NCBI RefSeq assembly: GCF_900091495.1
Contig: NZ_LT607413.1
Location: forward strand, 992,001 to 1,056,000
DNA: 64,000 nucleotides
From: Micromonospora echinospora
GTDB lineage: Bacteria > Actinomycetota > Actinomycetes > Mycobacteriales > Micromonosporaceae
Direction of reading: 5' to 3'
This document shows positions 46,230 to 56,388 of this stretch, in pieces; positions within the stretch are counted from its first letter, which is position 1, and the number at the start of each line of letters is the position of its first letter. The notes beneath the pieces are model-generated. The model saw only the letters and a list, made by a program, of their open reading frames with translations, ran no database searches and had not been told where the DNA came from. The translations under genes were made by a program, and so were the position numbers.

Positions 46230-48062
46230 TCAGTAGAGGAAGAAGGGGGCGGTCGGGCTGCCCGGCCGGGCGTCGGCGTCCGCCGGGCCGACGCCCTGGA
46301 CCTGCTCGCGCAGGACCTGGGTCAGCGGCGGCCCGGCCCACGTCACCCGGTTCGCCTCGTACATCACCGGGCTGCGGGTGAACGGGACGACCGGGTTGTC
46401 CGGATAGGTCGCCAGGTGGGTGACCTTCGCGCCGAGGTCGGTCCGGAGCGCGACCTCGGTGCCGGCCCCGTCCACGCTGACCTCGAAGACCGCCGGCTGC
46501 CCCTGCGCGCCGGCCAGGACCAGCCGGGACTCCCCGGCCCAGTCCACCGCGGTGAGCGCGGTCAGTGACGTGGGCACCTGCCGGGTCGGCCCGACGGTGA
46601 CGCCGTCGCCGTCCACGCTGACCGCCGCCACGTACAGCCGGCCGTCGACGACCAGCGCGATCCGGTGCCCGTCCAGCGCGGCGGCGACCGCGGTGACCGG
46701 GCCGGGCACGAGCAGCGGCACCGGGGTGAGCTGGGCGTGGGTGTCGAAGCGGTAGAGCTCGCCGTCGGCGACCACCAGCCCGTGCGCGTTCCGGACGTCC
46801 GGGGTCTTCAGCCACACCGGTCGACCGATCGAGGTGTACGGAGCGGCACTACGGGCGGCGACCCGTACCGGAGCCGCCCCGCTGCCCACCGCGAGCCGCT
46901 GACGTCGGTCGTCGGTCACCACGAGCGCGGCGAGGATCTGCTCCCCGGCCCGGCTGAGCCCGGCGGAGACGACGTTGCGGTTGTCCGCCGGGGCGACCGG
47001 GTCGGTACCGCTCACCTCGCCCAGGAACGCCAGCGGACGCACCGCTCCCTCGTAGACGCAGAACCGCTGCGGATCCAGCCGGACCTGGTACACCGGGTGG
47101 GTGCGCCGGTGCTCGGCGGCGCTGGGGATCGTGCGGCGGGTCTGGTTGCGGACCTTCAACTCCAGCGGGCCGTCGATGTCCGGCAGCGACCAGGCGAGCT
47201 GGGTGACGAGCCGGTCGAGTTTGGTCCCGTCCTCGCCCGACATGGCGATGTCGATCTCCCACCGGCCGTCGGTCTCGGTGGCGTTGTTGATCAGTTGAGC
47301 GCCGTCGGGCAGTCGGGTGACGGTCGGGGCCAGCCATTCCGACGGCCCGTCGGTGAGCCAGCCGACCGCCTCGGTGACCCGGCGTTCCCGGGGCACCGCG
47401 AGGGGGAGGTACCGCTGGTCCGGGACGAGCCGGGTCTGGTCGGAGTTCCAGAAGTAGATCGTCGAGGGCTGGTAGTACTCGCGGAGCGCCTCGACGCTGA
47501 GGAGCAGGGTGCTCGGGGGGTCCACGACGTAGTAGCCGGCGTCCTCGTCGCCGGAACCGGCTGGCGCGGCGCCCCGCAGGTCGAACTGGTACTGGGCCTC
47601 GGTCGCCACCGGGGGCGCGAGCGTGCCGTTGGCCCGCAGCAGCCCGACCTGCTGCACGGTGACCCGGACCGAGAAGGTGGCCTCCTCACCGGTGGTGCCC
47701 TGCGGGTTCACGGTGGTGACCGGATCGTCGAGCAGGCGGACCACGTTCACCGCGAAGTCGCTGCCCTGCTTCGCCTGGATCCGGTTGCGGTCCTCCGGGG
47801 CGATGAACTGCACCACGCGCTCGTACGCCCGGTTCGGCTCACCGGCAGCGGCGGCGAGGAAGTTGCGGACGAACGCGGCGGAGTCGCTGCCGCTGGCGCC
47901 GCGCGACGGTGGCTCGCGGTTGCGGCCGTTGACCGACCCGGCCTCCCCGACCGGGCCCGGGCCGTCCACCCGCACCTCGGAGAAGCGCGGGATGCCGCAG
48001 CCGGTCGTCCCGGCGGCCAGCAGCGCCCCGGAGAGCAGCACCGCCACCACCCGGCGGTTCAC
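46230..48062 (-). CDS. lpqB: Lipoprotein LpqB (MtrAB-associated)
   Basis: 610 residues from GTG 48062, overlapping the mtrB stop (GTGA). Lipoprotein signal VVAVLLSGALLAAGTTGCG with Cys acylation site, then a GerMN-type domain (about 200-300, STIYFWNSDQTRLVPDQRYL, VGWLTDGPSEWLAPTVTRLP) and a C-terminal beta-propeller-like region (GLVVADGELYRFDTHAQLTP, VDWAGESRLVLAGAQGQPAV). LpqB interacts with the extracellular part of MtrB and affects MtrA signalling and cell division in mycobacteria and streptomycetes. Confidence 0.95.
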   Translation of the reverse strand: MNRRVVAVLLSGALLAAGTTGCGIPRFSEVRVDGPGPVGEAGSVNGRNREPPSRGASGSDSAAFVRNFLAAAAGEPNRAYERVVQFIAPEDRNRIQAKQGSDFAVNVVRLLDDPVTTVNPQGTTGEEATFSVRVTVQQVGLLRANGTLAPPVATEAQYQFDLRGAAPAGSGDEDAGYYVVDPPSTLLLSVEALREYYQPSTIYFWNSDQTRLVPDQRYLPLAVPRERRVTEAVGWLTDGPSEWLAPTVTRLPDGAQLINNATETDGRWEIDIAMSGEDGTKLDRLVTQLAWSLPDIDGPLELKVRNQTRRTIPSAAEHRRTHPVYQVRLDPQRFCVYEGAVRPLAFLGEVSGTDPVAPADNRNVVSAGLSRAGEQILAALVVTDDRRQRLAVGSGAAPVRVAARSAAPYTSIGRPVWLKTPDVRNAHGLVVADGELYRFDTHAQLTPVPLLVPGPVTAVAAALDGHRIALVVDGRLYVAAVSVDGDGVTVGPTRQVPTSLTALTAVDWAGESRLVLAGAQGQPAVFEVSVDGAGTEVALRTDLGAKVTHLATYPDNPVVPFTRSPVMYEANRVTWAGPPLTQVLREQVQGVGPADADARPGSPTAPFFLY

Positions 48063-49813
48063 GGGCCGACCTCGGCCCGCTCGCCGTCGCGTGCCGGGCC
48101 GATCGCCAACGCCCCGCCGGGCCCGGGACCGATCGCCAGCAGCTCGCCGTCGCGCGGGCCGCCGAAGGGCAGTGTGGCGTCGGCGGGCACCAGCCGCAGC
48201 GGCGAGGTGGTCAGCCGGTCCCCCGCCCGGGCCGGCAGGGTGAGCCGGAACTGCGCACCCTGCCCCGGCGCTCCCCACGCCTCCAGCCAGCCGCCGTGCA
48301 GCCGCGCGTCCTCCAGGCTGATGGAGAGACCGAGGCCGGTCCCCCCGGTCTGCCGGGCACGGGACGGGTCGGCCCGCCAGAACCGGTTGAACACCAGCTT
48401 CTCCTCCCCCGGCTTCAACCCCACCCCATGGTCGCGCACGGTCACCGCCACGGCGGTCTCGTCCACGCCGAGGGTGATCCGGACCGGCCGTCCCTCACCG
48501 TGCTCGACCGCGTTGCCGACCAGGTTGCGCAGCACCCGCTCGACCCGGCGCGGATCCACCTCGGCGATCACCGGGCCGGGCGGCACGTCCAGCTCCAGCG
48601 GCACCCCGACCCGCTCGGCGAGGCTGCCGAGCCGGGCGGCCACCCGCTGCACCACCGGCACCAGGTCGGTCGGTTCGGCGTCGAGCATCGCGAACCCGGC
48701 GTCGAACCGACTGATCTCCAGCAGGTCGGTGAGGAGTTCCTCGAACCGGTCCAGTTCGGCCTGGAGCAGCTCGGCGCTGCGGGCCACCGCCGGGTCGAAG
48801 TCGTCCCGCTCGGCGAAGATCAGGTCGGCCGCCATCCGGACCGTGGTCAACGGGGTGCGCAGTTCGTGCGACACGTCGGAGGTGAACCGGCGCTGGATTC
48901 GGGACATCTCCTCCAGCCGGAGGATCTGCCGCTGGAGGTTGGTCGCCATCTGGTTGAACGAGGCGGCGAGCAGGGCGAGGTCGTCCTCGCCGTTGACGGT
49001 CATCCGCTGGTCGAGCAGACCGGCGGAGAGCCGCTGGGCGGTCCGGGCCGCCGCCCGGACCGGGCTGACCACCAGCCGGGTCACCAGGGCGGCCAGCAGC
49101 CCGAGCAGGAGCACCAGCGCCGCCCCGGTGGCGACCACCGTGGCCCGCGCGTCGCCGGCCGTCTCGGCCTGGCGGGTCAGCGGCACGAAGTAGTACAGCT
49201 CGACCTGGCCGAAGCGGGTCGGCACGGGTGACCCGTACACCAGGTAGGTGGTCTGTTCGCCGGTCAGCTCTCCGGTGCGGATCTGGTGGGCGACCTGGCC
49301 GTCGGCGACCGCGGCCCGCAGCTCCGGACTGATCAGGGGCCGGACGTCCACGTCCAGCGAGGTGCGCGACTGGAGCACGCCGGAGTGCTGGTCGGCGGTG
49401 ATGGCGACCACCACCCCACCGGTCTGCGCCGGGTCACCCCCGCCGGCCAGGTAGTTGACCGTGCCGTCCAGGGTCTCCTGGAGCTTCGCCTCCTGCGGCT
49501 GGCTGAACACCCGGAACTGCTTTTCGGAGTACTCCCGCCCGCTGGTGAGCCGCAGCAGCACGTCGGTCTGCGCGTTCTCCAGCAGGATGCCGGTGATCTT
49601 GTCGGCGATCAGGTAGGCGAACCCGCCGACCAGCAGGCTGGAGGCGACGAGTGTGATGGTCACCACACGCACCTGGAGGGAGCGTCGCCAGGTCTGCCGC
49701 ACCCCGGCGGTGAGCCGGGCGGACCATCCGACCAGGGCGTGCCAGAAAGCCCGCACGGCGGCTAGCCGGTGGGTGCGGGAAGACGGGTCGGTGAAGGCCG
49801 GGGAGTCACGCAC
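48059..49813 (-). CDS. mtrB: Sensor histidine kinase MtrB
   Basis: 584 residues from GTG 49813. Membrane helix (VVTITLVASSLLVGGFAYLI), extracellular sensor of about 140 residues, second helix (VVATGAALVLLLGLLAALVT), HAMP, HisKA with phospho-acceptor His316 in FTSDVSHELRTPLTTVRM, and HATPase_c with N (LRNLVGNAVEHGEG), G1 (VRDHGVGLKPGE) and G2 (GGTGLGLSISLEDARLHGG). Phosphorylates MtrA; the pair couples cell division to wall remodelling in actinobacteria. It starts 13 bp after mtrA and overlaps lpqB. Confidence 0.97.
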   Translation of the reverse strand: MRDSPAFTDPSSRTHRLAAVRAFWHALVGWSARLTAGVRQTWRRSLQVRVVTITLVASSLLVGGFAYLIADKITGILLENAQTDVLLRLTSGREYSEKQFRVFSQPQEAKLQETLDGTVNYLAGGGDPAQTGGVVVAITADQHSGVLQSRTSLDVDVRPLISPELRAAVADGQVAHQIRTGELTGEQTTYLVYGSPVPTRFGQVELYYFVPLTRQAETAGDARATVVATGAALVLLLGLLAALVTRLVVSPVRAAARTAQRLSAGLLDQRMTVNGEDDLALLAASFNQMATNLQRQILRLEEMSRIQRRFTSDVSHELRTPLTTVRMAADLIFAERDDFDPAVARSAELLQAELDRFEELLTDLLEISRFDAGFAMLDAEPTDLVPVVQRVAARLGSLAERVGVPLELDVPPGPVIAEVDPRRVERVLRNLVGNAVEHGEGRPVRITLGVDETAVAVTVRDHGVGLKPGEEKLVFNRFWRADPSRARQTGGTGLGLSISLEDARLHGGWLEAWGAPGQGAQFRLTLPARAGDRLTTSPLRLVPADATLPFGGPRDGELLAIGPGPGGALAIGPARDGERAEVGP

Positions 49814-49826
49814 AGTGGTCCCCAGG

Positions 49827-50516
49827 TTATCCCGTACCCGCCTTGTAGCCCACGCCCCGCACGGTCAGGATGATCTCCGGCCGCTCCGGGTCCGGCTCGA
49901 TCTTGGCGCGGAGGCGCTGCACGTGCACGTTCACCAGCCGGGTGTCGGCCGCGTGCCGGTAGCCCCAGACCTGCTCCAGCAGGACCTCACGGGTGAACAC
50001 CTGGCGCGGCTTGCGGGCCAGCGCGACCAGCAGGTCGAACTCCAGCGGGGTGAGCTTGACCTCCTCGCCGTTGCGGCTGACCGTGTGCGCCGGCACGTCG
50101 ATGGTGATCTGGTTGTCCGGCGGGCCGATGGTCAGCATCTCCGGCGCGGCGTCCTCGCCCCGGCGCAGCCGGGCCCGCATCCGGGCCACCAGCTCCTTGG
50201 GCTTGAACGGCTTGACCACGTAGTCGTCCGCCCCGGACTCCAGCCCCAGCACGACGTCGACGGTGTCGCTCTTGGCCGTCAGCATGACGATCGGCACGCC
50301 CGACTCGCCCCGGATCGCACGGGCCACGTCGATGCCGCTCATCCCGGGCAGCATCAGGTCCAGCAGGACGATGTCGGGCCGGTTCTCCCGGAAGGCGGCC
50401 AGCGCGCGCTCCCCGTCGGCGACGAAGGAGGGCTGGAACCCCTCGTTGCGCAGCACGATGCCGAGCATCTCGGCCAGCGCAGGGTCGTCGTCGACCACCA
50501 GTACCCGTGCTCTCAT
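49827..50516 (-). CDS. mtrA: DNA-binding response regulator MtrA
   Basis: 229 residues. OmpR-type: receiver with acidic pocket (D9-D11), phospho-acceptor D53 in DIVLLDLMLPGMSG, T80 and K102 (DDYVVKPFKPKELVARMRAR), then the winged-helix domain (VKLTPLEFDLLVALARKPRQ, RLVNVHVQRLRAKIEPDPER). In mycobacteria and streptomycetes it controls oriC-linked, division and wall-hydrolase genes. First gene of mtrA-mtrB-lpqB; the divergent small membrane-protein gene at 50687 shares the upstream region. Confidence 0.98.
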   Translation of the reverse strand: MRARVLVVDDDPALAEMLGIVLRNEGFQPSFVADGERALAAFRENRPDIVLLDLMLPGMSGIDVARAIRGESGVPIVMLTAKSDTVDVVLGLESGADDYVVKPFKPKELVARMRARLRRGEDAAPEMLTIGPPDNQITIDVPAHTVSRNGEEVKLTPLEFDLLVALARKPRQVFTREVLLEQVWGYRHAADTRLVNVHVQRLRAKIEPDPERPEIILTVRGVGYKAGTG

Positions 50517-50686
50517 GGGATTAATATTCCATCCCCGTTCGTCATCGTGGGATCGGTGTCACCGGCGCGAGGTCCGCGCCGGCAAGCTTGCCACAGAAAA
50601 CCCGCGATCAGCAGGGTCCGCCACCCCTACGAAGGCCGGTGCCGGGCTCCACCACCGGCCGGGCCGGTGCGACAGGAGGGAACGGC

Positions 50687-50839
50687 ATGCGTGTCTTCGG
50701 CCCGTGGCTGGCCGTGCTGGCGGTCGTCCTGCTGCTCAGCGCGCTGCGGTTGCGCGCGCTCGCGGCGGCGGTGTCGGTGGGCTGGCTGGTGTGGTGCGCC
50801 TGGACCTGGATCCGGGCGGCGGCCCGGCGCGGCGGCTGA
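50687..50839 (+). CDS. Small two-helix membrane protein divergent from mtrA
   Basis: 50 residues from ATG 50687, with a clear AGGAGGG ribosome site six bases upstream. Two hydrophobic segments (VFGPWLAVLAVVLLLSALRL and AAAVSVGWLVWCAWTWIRAA) and a basic C-terminus suggest a small inner-membrane hairpin. No family recognised. Its place opposite mtrA suggests it could be under MtrA control, which is inference. Confidence 0.65.
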   Translation: MRVFGPWLAVLAVVLLLSALRLRALAAAVSVGWLVWCAWTWIRAAARRGG

Positions 50840-50942
50840 GCCGGCGGCAGCCAGGGCGGCCACCGCCTCCGGGCGGCGGCCCGGATGGACGGACACACCC
50901 GACCGGGCCGGCTGTGCCCAGCCGGCCCGGTCGCGTCGGTGC

Positions 50943-52439
<1,497 letters not shown>

Positions 52440-52495
52440 GAGAGCTCCTGTCGGAACGAGATTCTTGGGCGGCTATCCACCTTACGCGAGACAGC

Positions 52496-52550
52496 GCGCG
52501 GGGCGGTCGAGCACAGACAGAGAATCCGTCCAGCATCGGCCGCCCCGCGC
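52496..52550 (-). promoter_or_regulatory. Stem-loop in the ahcY leader
   Basis: GCGCGGGGCGG (52496-52506) and its complement CCGCCCCGCGC (52540-52550) enclose a 33-base loop, starting 57 bp before the ahcY ATG on the minus strand. It may be a 5' leader structure. I looked for the SAH riboswitch core and did not recognise it. The rest of 52440-52727 holds no supported gene. Confidence 0.45.
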
Positions 52551-52727
52551 ATCCCCCCGGTTTGGTTCCCCGCCCGTTTCTCGGACCTGCGTCGCGACAA
52601 CGGTGCGTACTCAAAGGTTCACACCGCCAGCCCGGCACGTCAAGCATTTCCGGAATATCCGGCATGCGTGTTGCGTCGTATTCGACCCTGTTCGCGGAAT
52701 GTACCCGATCGCCCGTCCGGACCGGCG

Positions 52728-53891
52728 TCAGCGCAGGCCAGCAGCGGCGACGAAGGCCTCACCGGGCCCCGAGACGACCAGTGGACCGGCACCGGCGGTG
52801 CCGATCGCCGCCTCGCCACACCGCAGCGTCACGCTGCCGGCATCGTCGCCCACGGTGATCGTCCCCGCCACACAGAGGACCACCCGGGGGCCGGGCACCG
52901 GCAGCGGCACCGCCGTGGACCCCGCCGTCGGGGCGACCCGGTAGAGCACGAAATCGTCGACCGGTACCGGCCAGGTCACCACACCCGGTACGACCGGACG
53001 GGCGGCCACCACCGGATCGTCGAGGACGTCGAACCGGAGGATCCGCAGCAACTCCACCGGATCGACGTGCTTCGGGGTGAGCCCGCAGCGCAGCACGTTG
53101 TCGCTCGCCGCCATCAGCTCCACACCGGTGCCCCGCAGGTAGGCGTGCAGATTGCCGGCCGGCATCCAGATGGCCTCGCCGGGCGCCAGCCGAACCCGGT
53201 GCAGCAGCAGCGCCACCAGCACGCCGGGATCGTCCGGGTACCGGGCGGCCAGCTCGCGGGCCAGCACCGCGTCCGGGCCGGCGACCGGTGCCGCCACCAC
53301 CGCCTCGACCAGCCCGGCCCGCTGGGCCGCCGGCCAGTCCAGCAGCAGCCGGACCGCCTCCCGCAGCCCCGACGCGCCCTCGTTCAGGGCGGCCACCACC
53401 GGCGCCAGCGCGGGCACGCCGAACCCGGCCAGCGCCGCCGCCGAGACGGCCGGGTCCCGGAACCCGCAGAGCGCCTCGAACGGCGTGAGCGCCACCAGCA
53501 GTTCCGGCTTGTGGTACGGGTCGACGTAGTTGCGGTGCCCGTCGACGCGGGCGCAGTCGGCGGCGTACCCGTCCCGGGCCTGCTCGGCGTCCGGATGGAC
53601 CTGGAGGCTCAGCGGCGCCTCGGCCGCCAGCACCTTGAGCAGGAAAGGCAGCCGGGGGCCGAACCGGTCCAGCACCTCCACGCCGAGCCAGTGGCCGGGA
53701 TCGGCGTCGAGCAGGTCGAGCAGGCTCACCCGCGCGCCGTCCCGGTCCACCGTCGCCGGAGCACCCGGGTGGGCGCCCAGCCACAGTTCCGCCTCCGGCC
53801 CGTCGCTGGGCACCGGCCGGCCCTGGAGTTCGGCGATGGCCGACCGGGACCCCCACGCGTAGTCCCGGATCGGCCCGTACAGCTGCTCCAT
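52728..53891 (-). CDS. manA: Mannose-6-phosphate isomerase, class I
   Basis: 387 residues from ATG 53891. Zinc enzyme interconverting fructose-6-P and mannose-6-P for GDP-mannose and phosphatidylinositol-mannoside/glycan synthesis. Motifs: IRDYAWGSRSAIAELQGRP, PFLLKVLAAEAPLSLQVHPD (zinc-binding QVHP), NYVDPYHKPELLVALTPFEA, GEAIWMPAGNLHAYLRGTGV and DNVLRCGLTPKHVD. The CDF-family gene ends two bases upstream of it on the same strand. The order with SIS isomerase and manB matches the mycobacterial Rv3255c-Rv3257c group. Confidence 0.96.
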   Translation of the reverse strand: MEQLYGPIRDYAWGSRSAIAELQGRPVPSDGPEAELWLGAHPGAPATVDRDGARVSLLDLLDADPGHWLGVEVLDRFGPRLPFLLKVLAAEAPLSLQVHPDAEQARDGYAADCARVDGHRNYVDPYHKPELLVALTPFEALCGFRDPAVSAAALAGFGVPALAPVVAALNEGASGLREAVRLLLDWPAAQRAGLVEAVVAAPVAGPDAVLARELAARYPDDPGVLVALLLHRVRLAPGEAIWMPAGNLHAYLRGTGVELMAASDNVLRCGLTPKHVDPVELLRILRFDVLDDPVVAARPVVPGVVTWPVPVDDFVLYRVAPTAGSTAVPLPVPGPRVVLCVAGTITVGDDAGSVTLRCGEAAIGTAGAGPLVVSGPGEAFVAAAGLR

Positions 53892-53893
53892 GG

Positions 53894-54892
53894 TCAGTTC
53901 CCGGACCGTTCGCCGGACGCCCCCGTGCCGGACGCTGCGGCGGACCCCGCCGCGCCGTCGCCGCCAGCCCGCGCCCGGGCGGCCGAGTAGATGTCCGGTT
54001 CGAGGTAGATCACCCGGGCGACGGGCAGCGCCGCCCGGATCCGGGCCTCCACGGCGTCGATGCCGTCGGCCAGCTCGGCGGCGGTCTCCCAGGCCGGCAC
54101 GCCGATCTTCGCGGCCACCATCAGCTCCTCCGGGCCGAGGTAGAGGGTCTTCATGTGGATGATCCGCTCCACCTCGGGGCCCTCGGTGATGGCCCGCTCG
54201 ATCCGGGCCACGTCGTCGGCCTCGGCGCCCTCACCGAGCAGCAGGCTCTTGGTCTCGACCGCCAGCACCACCGCGATGGTGACCAGGAGGACGCCGATCG
54301 CCGCGGTGCCGGCGGCGTCCCACAGGCCGTTGCCGGTGATCAGGGTCATCCCGACCCCGATCAGCGCCAGGACCAGGCCGACCAGCGCGCCGAGGTCCTC
54401 CAGGAGCACCACCGGCAGCTCCGGGGCCTTGGCCCGCCGAACGAACTGCGTCCAGGAGGCCTTGCCCCGGACGTGGTTGGACTCGACGATCGCGGTGCGG
54501 AACGAGAAGGACTCCATCGCGATCGCCGCCACCAGCACGGTCACCGGCACCCAGTGCCAGCTCTCGATCGGGTGCGGGTCGTGCCACTTGTGGTACGCCT
54601 CGTAGAGCGCAAAGAGGCCACCCACGCTGAACAGCACGATCGACACGATGAACGCGTAGACGTAGCGCTCCCGGCCGTACCCGAAGGGGTGCTGCGGGGT
54701 GGCCCGCCGCTTGGCCCGGCGACCGCCGAGCAGCAGCAGCCCCTGGTTGCCGGAGTCGGCGACCGAGTGGATCGACTCGGCCAGCATCGACGACGAGCCG
54801 GTCAGCAGGAACGCGATGAACTTGGTGACGGCGATGCCGACGTTGGCCAGCAGCGCGGCGACGATCGCCTTGGTCCCGCCACCGGCGCTCAT
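53894..54892 (-). CDS. Cation diffusion facilitator family transporter
   Basis: 332 residues from ATG 54892. Six-helix CDF exporter: AIVAALLANVGIAVTKFIAF, SSMLAESIHSVADSGNQGLL with the HxxxD metal site (HSVAD), RYVYAFIVSIVLFSVGGLFA, EDLGALVGLVLALIGVGMTL and a C-terminal cytoplasmic domain (about 210-310) that binds metal and dimerises. Likely exports Zn, Co, Mn or Fe; the metal cannot be told. The HPFGYGRERY motif is conserved in the Fe/Zn-type subgroup. Inserted within the otherwise mannose-centred operon, two bases before manA. Confidence 0.92.
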   Translation of the reverse strand: MSAGGGTKAIVAALLANVGIAVTKFIAFLLTGSSSMLAESIHSVADSGNQGLLLLGGRRAKRRATPQHPFGYGRERYVYAFIVSIVLFSVGGLFALYEAYHKWHDPHPIESWHWVPVTVLVAAIAMESFSFRTAIVESNHVRGKASWTQFVRRAKAPELPVVLLEDLGALVGLVLALIGVGMTLITGNGLWDAAGTAAIGVLLVTIAVVLAVETKSLLLGEGAEADDVARIERAITEGPEVERIIHMKTLYLGPEELMVAAKIGVPAWETAAELADGIDAVEARIRAALPVARVIYLEPDIYSAARARAGGDGAAGSAAASGTGASGERSGN

Positions 54893-54956
54893 GCTGCCGC
54901 TCCGGTCGGTGTTCGGTGGTGCGGCACGGATGTGCCGAGCCGGGGGGTCGACTCGC

Positions 54957-56150
54957 TCACGGGTTGGCCAGCTCCTTCATCTCCGAGACAGCGGGCACCG
55001 CCATCGGGTCCAGGCCGTGTGCCAGCGCGAGGTAGATCGAGGCGAAGTCCGGCACGGCGACCAGGGAGGCGAGCCGCTCCAACGCGGACCCGCCCTCGGC
55101 GGTCACCACGTCGCAGCGCACGCCGCGCCGTTCGGCGAGGGTCTGCACCGCGTCGGCCCGGCGCTCCTCGACCGCGAGCGGCTCGTCGGAGTCGTCGTCG
55201 GCGTTGAGCCCGCCGTCGCGCAGCAGCACCACCCGCAGCCGGGTGCCGTCGGGGGTGTCGTCCGGGTCGGCGAAGATGTCCCGCGCCGACTCGACCAGAC
55301 CACCGAAGACCCCGTCGAGCAGACCCACCCGTCCCCGGCCCGCCTCACCGAGCGCCCCGGCCACCACCGGGTAGCGGGCGTTCGCCGAGAGCGTGTCACC
55401 GAAGCGGCGGGCCGCCACGGTGGCCAGCGGCGACGAACCCCAGACGATCGGGATCGAGCCGGCCAGCCCGAGCGCCAGCGACTTCGCCGGGTTGACGAAG
55501 GACTCGGCGGTCGGACGGCACCGGTCCGCGTCGGCGTCGAGCCGGGCGGCCGTCTCGGCCAGGTCGGCCTCGTTCACCTTCACCAGGCCGAGCGTACGGG
55601 CGGCGAGCAGGACCGGCACGGTGAGCGCCCAGAGGCTGGCCCGGGCCGGGGCCCGACGCGGCACCGGGATGAACGGGGCACGGGCCCGCTCGGCCACCGA
55701 CTGGAGCTGGGAGTCCGGTGCGCCGACGGCGACCAGCCGGGCACCCCGGCGGTGGGCGGCCTCGGCCGCGCCGAGCGCCTCCGGGCTACGGCCCGAGGCG
55801 CTGACCGCGATCACCACGTCCGCCGCGCCGACCCAGCCGGGCACCCCGGCGCTGCGGTGCGGGATCACCGGCACCGGGCAGCGCGGCCCGGCGACCGTGG
55901 CCAGCACGTCCCCGGTACGCCCGGCGGTGCCGATGCCCGCGATCACCACCGCCCGCGGTCGTCCCTCGTCGGCGAGCAGCTGGAGGTTGGCCTCGGCGGC
56001 CAGGGCCGCCGTCTCACGCACCTGGGCCCCGGCGGAGGCGATGTGCCGGAGCATCCCGCCCGGGTCCTGTTCGGCGAGCGCGTCCGGGTTGTCCAGCAGC
56101 GCCTCGTTCGCCTCGCGGTGGCCGCTGACTCCGGCCGTGCCCTCGATCAC
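54957..56150 (-). CDS. SIS-domain phosphosugar isomerase-like protein
   Basis: 397 residues from GTG 56150, overlapping the Trm112-like stop (GTGA). Two SIS folds of the bifunctional phosphoglucose/phosphomannose isomerase family: AVVIAGIGTAGRTGDVLATV and VVIAVSASGRSPEALGAAEA in the first, SIPIVWGSSPLATVAARRFG and LFVVLLRDGGLNADD-like LRVVLLRDGGLNADDDSDE in the second. It starts IEGTAGVSGHREANEALLDN. Located between manA and manB as in Rv3256c of mycobacteria, so a role in mannose-phosphate metabolism is likely but the reaction is unproven. Confidence 0.88.
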   Translation of the reverse strand: MIEGTAGVSGHREANEALLDNPDALAEQDPGGMLRHIASAGAQVRETAALAAEANLQLLADEGRPRAVVIAGIGTAGRTGDVLATVAGPRCPVPVIPHRSAGVPGWVGAADVVIAVSASGRSPEALGAAEAAHRRGARLVAVGAPDSQLQSVAERARAPFIPVPRRAPARASLWALTVPVLLAARTLGLVKVNEADLAETAARLDADADRCRPTAESFVNPAKSLALGLAGSIPIVWGSSPLATVAARRFGDTLSANARYPVVAGALGEAGRGRVGLLDGVFGGLVESARDIFADPDDTPDGTRLRVVLLRDGGLNADDDSDEPLAVEERRADAVQTLAERRGVRCDVVTAEGGSALERLASLVAVPDFASIYLALAHGLDPMAVPAVSEMKELANP

Positions 56151-56326
56151 GACTGCCGCCCCGGGCGGGCCTCGTCCAGCAGCAGCACGGGCACGTCGTC
56201 CCGTACCTCGAAGATCCGGTGGCACTCGGTGCAGGTCAGCGTCTGGGCCTGCGGGTCGTAGTCGAGTGGGGCGTGGTGCGTGTCCGGACAGGCGAGGATC
56301 TCCAGCAACTGCGGATCCAGGGCCAC
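56147..56326 (-). CDS. Trm112-family small zinc protein
   Basis: 59 residues from GTG 56326, with AAGGAG seven bases upstream; below usual length cut-offs. VALDPQLLEILACPDTHHAP, then LTCTECHRIFEVRDDVPVLL. Cys at CPDTHH and the CTEC pair form the Trm112/YcaR zinc-ribbon pattern (one Cys position replaced by His). Trm112-like proteins stabilise methyltransferases in eukaryotes and are small conserved companions in bacteria. It overlaps the SIS gene and follows manB, so it is co-translated in the mannose operon. Confidence 0.85.
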   Translation of the reverse strand: MALDPQLLEILACPDTHHAPLDYDPQAQTLTCTECHRIFEVRDDVPVLLLDEARPGRQS

Positions 56327-56388
56327 GGCGCGGCTCCTTCCACGTGTGTGGTCTCACCGGTCGGTCTCACCGACCGGCGCACGCGATC

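Noticed and set aside
52440..52727. SAH riboswitch upstream of ahcY
   Set aside because: Only a simple stem was seen; the conserved core of the known riboswitch was not recognised by eye.
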